Positions 1 to 7,477 of a stretch of DNA of 33,999 nucleotides are shown here, one piece after another. The stretch spans positions 1-33,999 of the forward strand of contig PDPP01000008.1 of assembly GCA_002747515.1 (NCBI GenBank), in the 5' to 3' direction. Numbering within the stretch: position 1 is the stretch's first letter; each line of letters opens with the position of its first letter. Below the pieces are notes generated by a model. The model worked only from the letters and a program-made list of their open reading frames with translations. It had not been told where the DNA came from and made no database searches. The stretch is from Candidatus Moraniibacteriota bacterium (lineage in GTDB: Bacteria > Patescibacteriota > Minisyncoccia > Moranbacterales > GCA-2747515). The translations under genes and the position numbers were made by a program.

Positions 1-98
1 GAATTTTGTCTTCGTTTTCGCAAAGATAAAATCTTTGATAATCCGCTTAATTACTTAAATATTTGTTTAAAAGATAAACCATTTGCTTTATAGTACCC
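1..98. repeat. Left copy of a 98-bp exact terminal inverted repeat
   Basis: Bases 1-98 are the exact reverse complement of 33901-33998; identity stops at 99 versus 33900. Read outward from the window, both copies start GGGTACTATAAAGCAAATGG. Near the outer end lies a perfect hairpin, CAAAGAT-3 nt-ATCTTTG. The likeliest explanation is that both contig ends run into the outer end of the same dispersed element (for example an insertion sequence) in opposite orientation and the assembly stopped there; a real inverted pair or an invertible segment is also possible. No transposase is visible in the 98 bases. Confidence 0.9.
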
Positions 99-100
99 AC

Positions 101-128
101 AAAAAACACCTCCTTGGGTGTTTTTTTT
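101..128 (-). terminator. Rho-independent terminator, possibly bidirectional
   Basis: AAAAAACACC (101-110) pairs with GGTGTTTTTT (117-126) around a 6-base loop, with T runs on both strands. It lies just downstream of the small minus-strand ORF that ends at 153. Confidence 0.75.
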
Positions 129-152
129 CGTAATCTTTTGCTTATTTTCTGC

Positions 153-338
153 TTAAAATGGTCGGTCTGAATCTTCATTTTGCAAAAAGGGAGAATCTCC
201 AGCACACTTCTTATCTTTTGCATCATTTGGATCACATTTCTTTTCATCAGATGCATCATTTTTTTTTGCATCTTCATCATGGACATCCTCCATTTTAATT
301 GTATCTTTTCCGAGAAAGATTCGTGAAAAAAATCCCAT
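153..338 (-). CDS. Small acidic hypothetical protein (61 aa)
   Basis: I do not recognise this protein. It starts MGFFSRIF, a short hydrophobic/basic N-terminus, followed by a strongly charged tail rich in D, E and K with two cysteines. It sits between the end of the cardiolipin synthase gene (413) and a good terminator (101-128) on the same strand, so it could be the last gene of that transcript. The composition is protein-like and not low-complexity AT. A longer minus-strand frame at 47-382 covers the same bases but reads Met/Lys-rich nonsense. No convincing Shine-Dalgarno site precedes the ATG. Whether it is a real gene is moderately likely only. Confidence 0.5.
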   Translation of the reverse strand: MGFFSRIFLGKDTIKMEDVHDEDAKKNDASDEKKCDPNDAKDKKCAGDSPFLQNEDSDRPF

Positions 339-412
339 AACTTTAATTCAATTATTTTTTTATCTCTCATTAATATCAGCAAGATTCACTACCTATTCAA
401 TAATACCACATT

Positions 413-1900
413 TTACAAAAGTGGTGAAAGCAATCGCACAAGAGAATTACGTAATTTTGCAAAAACATTAATTTTTTTATAATCCTCAAGAGTAAATCTT
501 TTACATTTTTTGATATCCTCCAAAAAATCATTTTCCAACTTCTGTGTGGTACCATCATCATAAATCAAAACATTATTTTCATAAGAAAGATGTAACGATC
601 GAATATCCATATTTGTTGTACCAATTGAACATACCTTACCATCAACAGAAAATGTCTTTGCATGCATAAATCCTGCATTATAATGATAAATTTCCACGCC
701 CGCATTGAGCAATTCTTCAAAATATGTAAAAGCCGCCCAATATACAATATACTTATCCGGTATGCCAGCTACCATAATTTTTACATCAATTCCTGAGAGT
801 GCAATAATCTTTAATGCTTCGAAAAGATTTACATCTGGGATAAAATACGGCGTTTGCACATAGACATGTTTTCTTGCTGCAAGTGCCATAGCAAAAAGTG
901 ATTGATGAATCGTTTGCCAATACGCATGTGGATCTGATACAATCATCTGCACCATCAGATTATTACAGTTATTGTTGGAGTATGTTGGGAAATAAATTTT
1001 ATCAAAAATTGATTTTCCACTTGCCTCTTCCCAATTCACAGCAAATGTTGTTTGTAAAGACAAAACTGATTCACCGCACACACGCAAATGTGTATCTCGC
1101 CACGAATCAAATTCATTTCCACCATCAACATACTCTTGCCCCATATTCATCCCACCCGTATAACCAATCTTTCCATCGATAATTACAATTTTTCTGTGCA
1201 ATAAATAATTTACAGTCGTTATTTTAAATGGTGATAACTTATTATAAAAAGGTACAACTTCTATCCCTGCTTTTTTCATACTTGCAAAATAGCGCGGAGA
1301 AAACACATAGGTAAAAAATGTTCCTACTGGATCAAAAAGTACACGAATTTCCACACCTTCTTTTGCTTTTTTGATAAGAAGTGTCTTAATTTCTTCAGTA
1401 AGTACATCCTTGCGCCAGATAAAATATTCAAGATGAATAAAATTTTTTGCATTTTTTATATCTCTTTTGAGCAAATCAAATTTCTCTTTTCCTGATTGAA
1501 TGATTTTGACATCATTTTGAAATGTAATCAGTGAATCAATATTTTTTTCTGTTACACGAATTATACGTTTTTTACCATATGACACGTGATCTTTATCAAG
1601 ATTTTTGAGATATTTCTTTTGCCTTGCGCGCAAATCAAACAACACATGTTCAACTTTTTCTTGTAAGTCTTTAATATGTTCTTTTTTATTTGGACTAACC
1701 ACTTTCCAATTCCGCCCAAAAAAAACATAAAGTACAAATCCAATTATTGGAAACAATAAAAACACTAGTATCCAAGCTAGAGTGGAACTAATATCACGAT
1801 TTTCCATAATGATAAATACCACTACAACCGCCAAATAAAGATAGATTCCAAATACAGCAAGTCCAGAAATGCCTTCTACCAAAGAAAGTAATGCGTGCAT
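413..1900 (-). CDS. cls: Cardiolipin synthase, phospholipase D family (copy 1)
   Basis: The enzyme would join two phosphatidylglycerol molecules, or transfer a phosphatidyl group in a related reaction, at the inner face of the membrane. The 495-aa length matches bacterial Cls. Two N-terminal membrane segments (about residues 10-32 and 40-61) precede two PLD catalytic HKD motifs: HRKIVIIDG with H235 and HAKTFSVDG with H413, each followed by the usual GxTNM/GGMNMG type sequence. The start at 1900 is forced by an in-frame TGA six bases upstream of the ATG; an AGGAGGTG site lies about 18 bases before it, rather far. A second homologue is at 7478-8959. Both keep all catalytic residues, so both look functional. 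Confidence 0.93.
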   Translation of the reverse strand: MHALLSLVEGISGLAVFGIYLYLAVVVVFIIMENRDISSTLAWILVFLLFPIIGFVLYVFFGRNWKVVSPNKKEHIKDLQEKVEHVLFDLRARQKKYLKNLDKDHVSYGKKRIIRVTEKNIDSLITFQNDVKIIQSGKEKFDLLKRDIKNAKNFIHLEYFIWRKDVLTEEIKTLLIKKAKEGVEIRVLFDPVGTFFTYVFSPRYFASMKKAGIEVVPFYNKLSPFKITTVNYLLHRKIVIIDGKIGYTGGMNMGQEYVDGGNEFDSWRDTHLRVCGESVLSLQTTFAVNWEEASGKSIFDKIYFPTYSNNNCNNLMVQMIVSDPHAYWQTIHQSLFAMALAARKHVYVQTPYFIPDVNLFEALKIIALSGIDVKIMVAGIPDKYIVYWAAFTYFEELLNAGVEIYHYNAGFMHAKTFSVDGKVCSIGTTNMDIRSLHLSYENNVLIYDDGTTQKLENDFLEDIKKCKRFTLEDYKKINVFAKLRNSLVRLLSPLL

Positions 1901-1938
1901 AAATCACATATGATTAAACACCTCCTATTACATCAAAA

Positions 1939-1967
1939 ATCATAGCGCATTTCATCACATTTGTCAT
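1939..1967 (-). promoter_or_regulatory. Putative sigma70 promoter of the first cls
   Basis: On the minus strand ATGACA (1962-1967) and TATGAT (1939-1944) are 17 bases apart. The predicted transcript would begin near 1932, only a few bases before AGGAGGTG. Read by eye only. Confidence 0.45.
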
Positions 1968-1990
1968 CTTTTTATCACAAAAATCAAATA

Positions 1991-2019
1991 TTGACAAATT
2001 ACATACTTTATGATATAAT
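1991..2019 (+). promoter_or_regulatory. Consensus sigma70 promoter of the pentapeptide-like gene
   Basis: TTGACA (1991-1996) and TATAAT (2014-2019) are perfect matches to both boxes with the ideal 17-base spacer. Predicted start is near 2026, inside the TTGTTATA/TATAACAA palindrome at 2023-2046, leaving a leader of about 58 bases. Confidence 0.85.
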
Positions 2020-2022
2020 TGC

Positions 2023-2046
2023 TTGTTATATAATTTCGTATAACAA
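2023..2046 (+). promoter_or_regulatory. Palindrome at the transcription start (5' hairpin or operator)
   Basis: TTGTTATA (2023-2030) and TATAACAA (2039-2046) form an 8-bp perfect stem with an 8-base loop at the predicted +1. It could be a 5'-end mRNA-stabilising hairpin or a repressor operator. Similar structures sit at the predicted starts of three other accessory genes in this window. Confidence 0.5.
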
Positions 2047-2083
2047 TCCTACATTAACAATATGGAAATTAAAGGAGGTTACC

Positions 2084-2833
2084 ATGAGAAAGCATAATGA
2101 CGTTCGTGTTTTAACTGCCAACGAATTTATCCATCATTTCATAAATGATGGAGACTTTCGTCCTTTTGGACAATATGAAGTTCATGAGGAAATTTTTTTG
2201 GAAAATATCGGAGAAAAACAAGGTGAATCAATATATCATAAAGGAAAGAATATTGATGAAAAATGTTTTTTTCTTGGAGAAGGCAGGTTTTTTCGTTCCT
2301 TTTCTTTTGATTCTGTAATTTTAAATTGTTTTTCTTTTAACAAATCTACATTTGAAGGAAGCATAAATTTTCAAAACACAAGGATCAGAAGACTTGCGTG
2401 GGGTAGTGCAAAACTCAACCATTGTGTTTATTTTGGAAAAGACTCATTTGTAGGAACATTCTACGGCGAAACAGCTACTTTTTTCAAAATGAACCTTGGA
2501 TCAGGTGCATTTTCTCGATTTTATTGTCAGTCCGCATCTTTTGTGGGAGAATTTTCTTTCAAAAAGGCAATAATTATAGATTTTTACTGCAGGAAGGCAA
2601 CTTTTTGGAGTAATGTCAATTTTGATTGTGCTACAATTGGTGGAACTTTTCTTTGTAATGAAGCAATATTCAAACAAAGCATTTATTGCAATCAAGCTAA
2701 ATTTAATATATTTGATTGCAATAATGCAAAATTTGAAGGTGAATTGCATTGCAATGAAGCACTATTTGATGGAGGGTTTTTTGCTGGAAATTTTTCTTGC
2801 GATAAAGAATCATTTGCAATTTCCCTTCCATAA
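2084..2833 (+). CDS. Pentapeptide-repeat-like protein (249 aa)
   Basis: The protein has an N-terminal part of about 70 residues without repeats. The rest shows a five-residue periodicity with F/C/A at the inward positions (for example CNEAIFKQSIYCNQAKF and CNNAKFEGELHCNEALF), as in right-handed beta-helix pentapeptide proteins. The repeats are divergent: Phe and Cys replace the usual Leu/Asn pattern. Function is unknown; some family members mimic DNA or bind gyrase, but nothing here shows that. The start at 2084 is fixed by AAAGGAGGT six bases upstream, and a perfect promoter lies at 1991-2019. A strong terminator follows at 2849. It is a single-gene transcription unit between minus-strand neighbours. 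Confidence 0.75.
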   Translation: MRKHNDVRVLTANEFIHHFINDGDFRPFGQYEVHEEIFLENIGEKQGESIYHKGKNIDEKCFFLGEGRFFRSFSFDSVILNCFSFNKSTFEGSINFQNTRIRRLAWGSAKLNHCVYFGKDSFVGTFYGETATFFKMNLGSGAFSRFYCQSASFVGEFSFKKAIIIDFYCRKATFWSNVNFDCATIGGTFLCNEAIFKQSIYCNQAKFNIFDCNNAKFEGELHCNEALFDGGFFAGNFSCDKESFAISLP

Positions 2834-2848
2834 ATGTAGGACATTTCA

Positions 2849-2893
2849 AAACCACCCGTGATACAACGTATCACTGGGTGGTTTTTCTTTTTT
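2849..2893 (+). terminator. Strong rho-independent terminator
   Basis: AAACCACCC and GTGATAC pair with GTATCAC and GGGTGGTTT, forming a long stem interrupted by one unpaired T, followed by TTTTTCTTTTTT. It ends the pentapeptide-like gene. On the other strand it may also serve the lipoprotein gene ending at 2926, with a weaker T run. Confidence 0.85.
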
Positions 2894-2925
2894 GACATTT
2901 TATGGTCTTTCTTATATTCAAAACC

Positions 2926-3543
2926 TTATCTCTCTTCTGTTTCTGTCATATCAGAAGAATCTTCCATACACTCATGTAATCCATCTTCCCATATACGACC
3001 TGCACGTTTGCATTCTGCTCTAATGTCAGCATCGAGACAACGTTCTGATTGTATTATTTCTGGTGCACAGTGTTGTGTTGTGCATTGCAATTTTCCATTC
3101 GCATCTTTTTTACATGTGTTACATCCATCAAACCACACATAACAATCCTCTTTTGGTATATCATCACCGACTTCACCAACAATTACTTCTGTATTTAAAA
3201 GTGTACATTTAATACTTTTTCCAGATTCTTCCACTGCCAATACTGCTTTATCTTTTTGCACCAAAAATGTTATATTACCTGATGTATATTTAGAACCATT
3301 CTCCATCTCACTGCCTACAAAAACAATTGGCTTTAGATCAGTGCCACGATCAAGAAAAGTGAGCTCCAAAAAACTCTCACCATTTTTTTCATCAAAAATT
3401 GCGTGTATCTTTTCACCCTGACAATCATATAGTACATCATTACCAACTGCCACTACATCTGTTTCTTTATGTACATCCTCAATCTGAGTGCTACATCCGA
3501 TCAAAAACAAAAGCATTGCAAGAGCGCCGAACATCTTTCTCAT
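2926..3543 (-). CDS. MliC/PliC-like lysozyme-inhibitor lipoprotein with Cys-rich tail
   Basis: A lipoprotein signal (hydrophobic stretch then LFLIGC, C17 lipidated) starts the 205-aa protein. Residues about 36-116 match the MliC layout: a V-x-Y-x-C strand with C41, an F-x-x-K/G-containing middle, a Y-x-S-G turn (residues 86-89), a K-D-K-A strand, and a closing cysteine (C113). MliC proteins bind and block C-type lysozyme at the cell surface. A second module, residues about 130-195, holds seven further cysteines (DGCNTC, CTTQHC, ERC) and may be disulfide-bonded; I cannot name it. The gene has its own promoter and is divergent from the esterase gene. A GGAGGAG sits 33 bases before the ATG, too far to be its ribosome site. 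The MliC assignment rests on pattern only. Confidence 0.65.
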   Translation of the reverse strand: MRKMFGALAMLLFLIGCSTQIEDVHKETDVVAVGNDVLYDCQGEKIHAIFDEKNGESFLELTFLDRGTDLKPIVFVGSEMENGSKYTSGNITFLVQKDKAVLAVEESGKSIKCTLLNTEVIVGEVGDDIPKEDCYVWFDGCNTCKKDANGKLQCTTQHCAPEIIQSERCLDADIRAECKRAGRIWEDGLHECMEDSSDMTETEER

Positions 3544-3594
3544 ATCTTTTACGATTATGTAATTATGTCCCCCGCTCTCCTCCTTTTATGTACA

Positions 3595-3624
3595 ATGATA
3601 GAATATCAAGACAAATCTCGTCAA
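3595..3624 (-). promoter_or_regulatory. Putative promoter of the MliC-like lipoprotein gene
   Basis: Minus strand TTGACG (3619-3624), 18-base spacer, TATCAT (3595-3600). Predicted start near 3588, just before an AAAGGAGGAG that lies about 33 bases ahead of the ATG. Confidence 0.6.
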
Positions 3625-3654
3625 GTATTTATTTTTTGCTTTTGATTTTTTGTT

Positions 3655-3683
3655 TTGTACAATATATTAGATATTGATACAAT
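3655..3683 (+). promoter_or_regulatory. Putative promoter of the esterase gene
   Basis: TTGTAC (3655-3660), 17-base spacer, TACAAT (3678-3683). Predicted start near 3690, which supports the downstream ATG at 3737 over the upstream in-frame ATG at 3674. Confidence 0.45.
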
Positions 3684-3736
3684 CAAAGAAAGAGCATTTT
3701 TCAAATAGCGTGTTTATATTTAAATCCTCATACAAC

Positions 3737-4753
3737 ATGATTATACATAAAAATATATATAGCATATTACTGATAGCTATTGTACTGACAGGAACATTTT
3801 TCTTATTTGGTTGTTCCCACTTTTTTCAAAAAACAACTAACGAAAAAAATCATAATTATAACAGTAGTAATAAAAATTATAAACCAGGTGACTATAGAGA
3901 AACTATCGTACACGATGGTCTACAACGGACATATCTCATACATATTCCAAAAAATTATAATGAAAATACCACTTACCCATTACTCCTTTCTTTTCATGGT
4001 GGTGGTGGCACAGCAGAAAATCAAGCAAAACGCGGATTTAGCAAAAAAGCTGATACACTTGCTTCACAACACAAAAAAAGCTTCATTGTCGTTTATCCAC
4101 AAGGCATCAATAACCAATGGAATCATGGAAGAAATGTAGCAACTACCCATGAAAATATTGATGATGTTGGATTCGTACGTACATTAATTGCACATGTACA
4201 AAATACACTACCAATAGACAAAAAAAATATATTTGCCAATGGCATGTCTAGTGGTGGTTTTTTTTCATACAGACTTGGGTGTGAAATGAGTGATACTTTT
4301 GCAGGTATCGCACCTGTTGTTTCTGCTATGCCAAAAAGTTTACTAAATTCTTGCAATGCAAACTCCGTTTCTCTCATTGCAATACAAGGCACTGAAGATC
4401 CTATTGTACCAATAAATGGTGGTGACGTTAAGCACAAAACTTTAGGAATTGGAAAAGGCGGTCTCACTCTCTCTTCACAAAATACAGAAAAATTCTGGGC
4501 AAAAAATAACAAATGTGAACGCATGCCAAAAACAGAAACTCTTCCATCCATTATGCATGATGGAACTACAGTAACAAAAACTACATATACTGATTGTGCC
4601 CAAAACACAAAAATTCATTTCTACAGAGTTGGTGGTATGGGACATCAATGGCCACCGAATGAAAATCGAAAAAAAATAGCAGGTCCAACATCCAAAAACA
4701 TCAACGCAACAGAAGTAATTGTAGATTTTTTGATGAATAAAAAATCCAAATAG
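3737..4753 (+). CDS. Secreted lipoprotein esterase, PHB depolymerase/CE1 (LpqC-like)
   Basis: An alpha/beta-hydrolase of the family that includes poly(3-hydroxybutyrate) depolymerases and feruloyl esterases. From the chosen start the protein is 338 aa with a lipobox FLFGC (C26), so it should be anchored outside the cell. Visible are the oxyanion loop SFHGGGGTAEN, the nucleophile in GMSSGG, the acid in GTEDPIVP and the catalytic histidine in GMGHQWP. The substrate cannot be told from sequence; polyester, acetylated or feruloylated polysaccharide are options. The ATG at 3737 gives a normal signal peptide; the frame extends upstream to 3674 but adds a non-signal-like stretch beginning within the -10 region. 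It is divergent from the MliC-like gene. Confidence 0.87.
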   Translation: MIIHKNIYSILLIAIVLTGTFFLFGCSHFFQKTTNEKNHNYNSSNKNYKPGDYRETIVHDGLQRTYLIHIPKNYNENTTYPLLLSFHGGGGTAENQAKRGFSKKADTLASQHKKSFIVVYPQGINNQWNHGRNVATTHENIDDVGFVRTLIAHVQNTLPIDKKNIFANGMSSGGFFSYRLGCEMSDTFAGIAPVVSAMPKSLLNSCNANSVSLIAIQGTEDPIVPINGGDVKHKTLGIGKGGLTLSSQNTEKFWAKNNKCERMPKTETLPSIMHDGTTVTKTTYTDCAQNTKIHFYRVGGMGHQWPPNENRKKIAGPTSKNINATEVIVDFLMNKKSK

Positions 4754-4849
4754 ATAATCAAAATCTCATTTTATTTTTTTCAAAAACTATAAAAAATACA
4801 TTATTTATAGGATGCTTTTATAAATTCACATATCGACTAAACTATGTGA

Positions 4850-4878
4850 TTGAAAGATATATGATTTTATGTCATAAT
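4850..4878 (+). promoter_or_regulatory. Putative promoter of the flavoprotein-cls operon
   Basis: TTGAAA (4850-4855), 17-base spacer, CATAAT (4873-4878). Predicted start near 4885, about 20 bases before the ATG at 4905. There is no Shine-Dalgarno site between them. Confidence 0.4.
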
Positions 4879-4904
4879 ATGTGATCTATATTAACATATA
4901 CATT

Positions 4905-6188
4905 ATGCAAAATGAAAAAACATATGATCTAATTATAATCGGTGGTGGACCATCTGGGATGATGTGTGCTGGACGTGCAGCAGAATATGGTGCACGTGTT
5001 TTGTTATTGGAAAAAAATAGCATTCTTGGCAAAAAACTTCTTCTCACTGGTGGTGGTCGATGTAATATCACAAATGCTGATTTTGACACACATTCTTTTC
5101 TCAATAATTTTTCTGATACAAAAAAATATCTCTATTCCCCTTTTTCACAATTCAGTGTAGAAGATACCTTTGCGTTTTTTGAAGAGAGAAGATTGCCACT
5201 TGTCATTGAGGCACGCAACCGTGCATTTCCCCAAACACAAAAATCAACAGATGTGCTCAATGTACTCAAAAAATACATGGCGGATGGCAATGTCACCATA
5301 AAACTCAATACACGCATCACAGAAATACAAAATAATTCCACATCTATTACCTCCATAAAAGACAACAGCGGAAACATTTATACTGCAAAAAACTTTGTTA
5401 TTGCAACAGGTGGACTCGCAGCACCAGAAACAGGATCTACTGGTGACGGTATCAATTTTTGCAAAAAACTCGGACACACTACACGCAATGCAAATCCAAA
5501 CCTCGTACCACTTAAAACTGATGCTTCTTGGGTGCATGCACTGTCTGGCATCACATGGTCATTTATGAAACTACGTTTTGTGCAAAATGGCAAAACACGT
5601 ATTCGTAAAATGGGAAAAATTCTCTTTACACACTTTGGCATCTCTGGACCACTCGTCATCAATTCTGCCTACGATGTAAAAAAACTATTACAAAATGGAC
5701 CAGTTGATGCTGTCATAGATCTTTTTCCTGATACAGAGGAAATTGATTTAGATCATAAAATTGTCAAACTCCTTGATAAATGCAAAGACAAAAAAATGAA
5801 AAATGTTCTCCCAAAAATGATTTTCAAAAATATTGCACTTGTATTATTGGATTTGCCACACATCAATCTCTCTGAAAAAGAAGCAAAATTTATCACACGT
5901 GAAGAACGTAAAAGACTTGTACACACTCTCAAAAATCTCACTTTTCCTATCACTGGTACCTGTGGCATGGATAAAGCAATTGTCGCTGATGGTGGCATTG
6001 CACCAGAAGAAGTGAATTTCAAAAATATGACATCACGCAAATATTCCAATTTATATCTCCTTGGTGATATATTAGATATAAATCGTCCTTCTGGCGGTTT
6101 TTCTCTCCAACTTTGCTGGACGACAGGTTATGTTGCTGGAACTGATATCGGAGAAAAATCCAAAATGTCAAATAAAAAAAGAGTCTAA
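4905..6188 (+). CDS. HI0933-type NAD(P)/FAD-dependent oxidoreductase
   Basis: A flavoprotein of the HI0933/YhiN family (427 aa, usual length about 390-420). Its physiological reaction is not firmly established. The N-terminus carries the Rossmann FAD motif IIGGGPSGMM and, about 30 residues on, the family signature GGGRCNITN. The C-terminus carries the second flavin-binding part, GGIAPEEVN, then LGDILDINRPSGGFSLQ, and TTGYVAG. The ATG at 4905 is chosen because the FAD fold starts directly after it; the frame opens eight codons earlier with an Ile/Tyr-rich stretch. It is the first gene of a likely three-gene unit with the membrane protein (44 bases downstream) and the second cls. Confidence 0.92.
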   Translation: MQNEKTYDLIIIGGGPSGMMCAGRAAEYGARVLLLEKNSILGKKLLLTGGGRCNITNADFDTHSFLNNFSDTKKYLYSPFSQFSVEDTFAFFEERRLPLVIEARNRAFPQTQKSTDVLNVLKKYMADGNVTIKLNTRITEIQNNSTSITSIKDNSGNIYTAKNFVIATGGLAAPETGSTGDGINFCKKLGHTTRNANPNLVPLKTDASWVHALSGITWSFMKLRFVQNGKTRIRKMGKILFTHFGISGPLVINSAYDVKKLLQNGPVDAVIDLFPDTEEIDLDHKIVKLLDKCKDKKMKNVLPKMIFKNIALVLLDLPHINLSEKEAKFITREERKRLVHTLKNLTFPITGTCGMDKAIVADGGIAPEEVNFKNMTSRKYSNLYLLGDILDINRPSGGFSLQLCWTTGYVAGTDIGEKSKMSNKKRV

Positions 6189-6231
6189 GAAAAACCGTGT
6201 CAGATTAAATCATTCATGATATGATTGCTAT

Positions 6232-7476
6232 ATGCTAAATAAATCAAAAATACCGAAAAAACTATTTTATGATATACGTCACGATTTTGCAGAAGCATTA
6301 ATTCTTTTTCGTAAATGCTTGTATAAAACAAGTGAATTTCAAATTTTATTTAAAACAATTTATTTAAGCATCTTGCTTTTCGTCGTTAATTTCATTTTGT
6401 CCACAGTTTTTACTGCCATTAATTTACTCATCATACAAGTAGAACGTGGAGAGACTTTTGAGAATATTCCACTTACATCACTTTTCAATGAAGTGCAATT
6501 TATTTTTGTGCTCTTTGCATCACTTTTTGCAATTCTTTTTGTCTATCACGTGGAAAAAAATGGGGTGACAATCATTACAACAGAATATTACAGAAATAAT
6601 TTCATCACATTTTTCAAAACATTTTTTCTTTCACTAAAGAAAACACCTCTTTTCATTGCACGTCGACTCAAAGAACTACATATAGTCATCTATACTCTTA
6701 TTGGATTATATTTTTTTCGTAAATTTCTTCTCTTCGTTGAAGCAGACACTCTTGTTATCGAAGGATTTGCACTCCTCACTTTAATATTCAGTATTATTTT
6801 TTTCTTTAATGCATTATTTCGACACTCATTTACTTCACAAATCACATGCCTTGCACCAGACGAATCAGCTAATGCATTTAACAAAAATATCTCGCACGCG
6901 TTTCTTTTCAAAAAATTTATTTTATCATTTACATTCTATGCCATTCTTATTTGTGAAATTCTTTTAATAATCACAATCTTTTACACCACAATAAAAATAT
7001 TTCTGACAATTCTCACTCCAGATATACCTTTCGTTTCACTTGCCATTTCATTTTTTATCGCACTCATCATAATGAGCATTTTCATTCTTCTCTCACTTTT
7101 CAAAACATACAAATCCTGCCTCATGACAATCCTTTATTATCAACAAAGAAAAAAACAAAATAAAACAATCACTATATTATCAAAAGAAAAACAACCGTTA
7201 CTCTCAAAAAACATCACTCTTGCATTAAGCGTAATCATCTGTTTTGTGCTAATTAGCGGAACAATTCTGACAACATCGATAAAATCACGCACAGATATGA
7301 TTTTTGAAACCGCATCCAATTATGCATATACACAAAAAAATAGCATTTCTGATTTCGACAATATTAATGATATCTCATTAGAAAAAACAACGCAGAATTT
7401 TCTCTCGCAAGATTCACGCACATTACATACAATTGAAGATATCGTTTTTGCATATCTGAATCACATAACACAATAA
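6232..7476 (+). CDS. Polytopic membrane protein, GDPD membrane-domain-like
   Basis: A 414-aa protein with about seven hydrophobic segments (roughly residues 43-66, 90-106, 145-165, 175-200, 230-262, 268-290 and 330-350). The arrangement, with amphipathic stretches between helix pairs and an N-terminal cytoplasmic KxxYDIRHDF-like segment, resembles the membrane domain found in front of glycerophosphodiester phosphodiesterases. The C-terminal catalytic TIM barrel (HRG...ENT) is absent: after the last helix only about 60 residues follow. The family call is therefore tentative. Only one base separates its stop from the ATG of cls copy 2, so the two are almost certainly co-translated, which suggests a role near phospholipid synthesis or turnover. 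Confidence 0.6.
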   Translation: MLNKSKIPKKLFYDIRHDFAEALILFRKCLYKTSEFQILFKTIYLSILLFVVNFILSTVFTAINLLIIQVERGETFENIPLTSLFNEVQFIFVLFASLFAILFVYHVEKNGVTIITTEYYRNNFITFFKTFFLSLKKTPLFIARRLKELHIVIYTLIGLYFFRKFLLFVEADTLVIEGFALLTLIFSIIFFFNALFRHSFTSQITCLAPDESANAFNKNISHAFLFKKFILSFTFYAILICEILLIITIFYTTIKIFLTILTPDIPFVSLAISFFIALIIMSIFILLSLFKTYKSCLMTILYYQQRKKQNKTITILSKEKQPLLSKNITLALSVIICFVLISGTILTTSIKSRTDMIFETASNYAYTQKNSISDFDNINDISLEKTTQNFLSQDSRTLHTIEDIVFAYLNHITQ

Positions 7477-7477
7477 T

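Noticed and set aside
47..382. 111-codon minus-strand ORF running into the left repeat
   Set aside because: Met/Lys-rich, overlaps a terminator and the repeat; the other frame (153-338) is more protein-like.
1901..1926. Start-stop element (ATGTGA) in the leader of the first cls
   Set aside because: An AGGAGGTG precedes ATGTGA 12 bases before the real ATG, but a single case in AT-rich DNA is too weak to call regulation.
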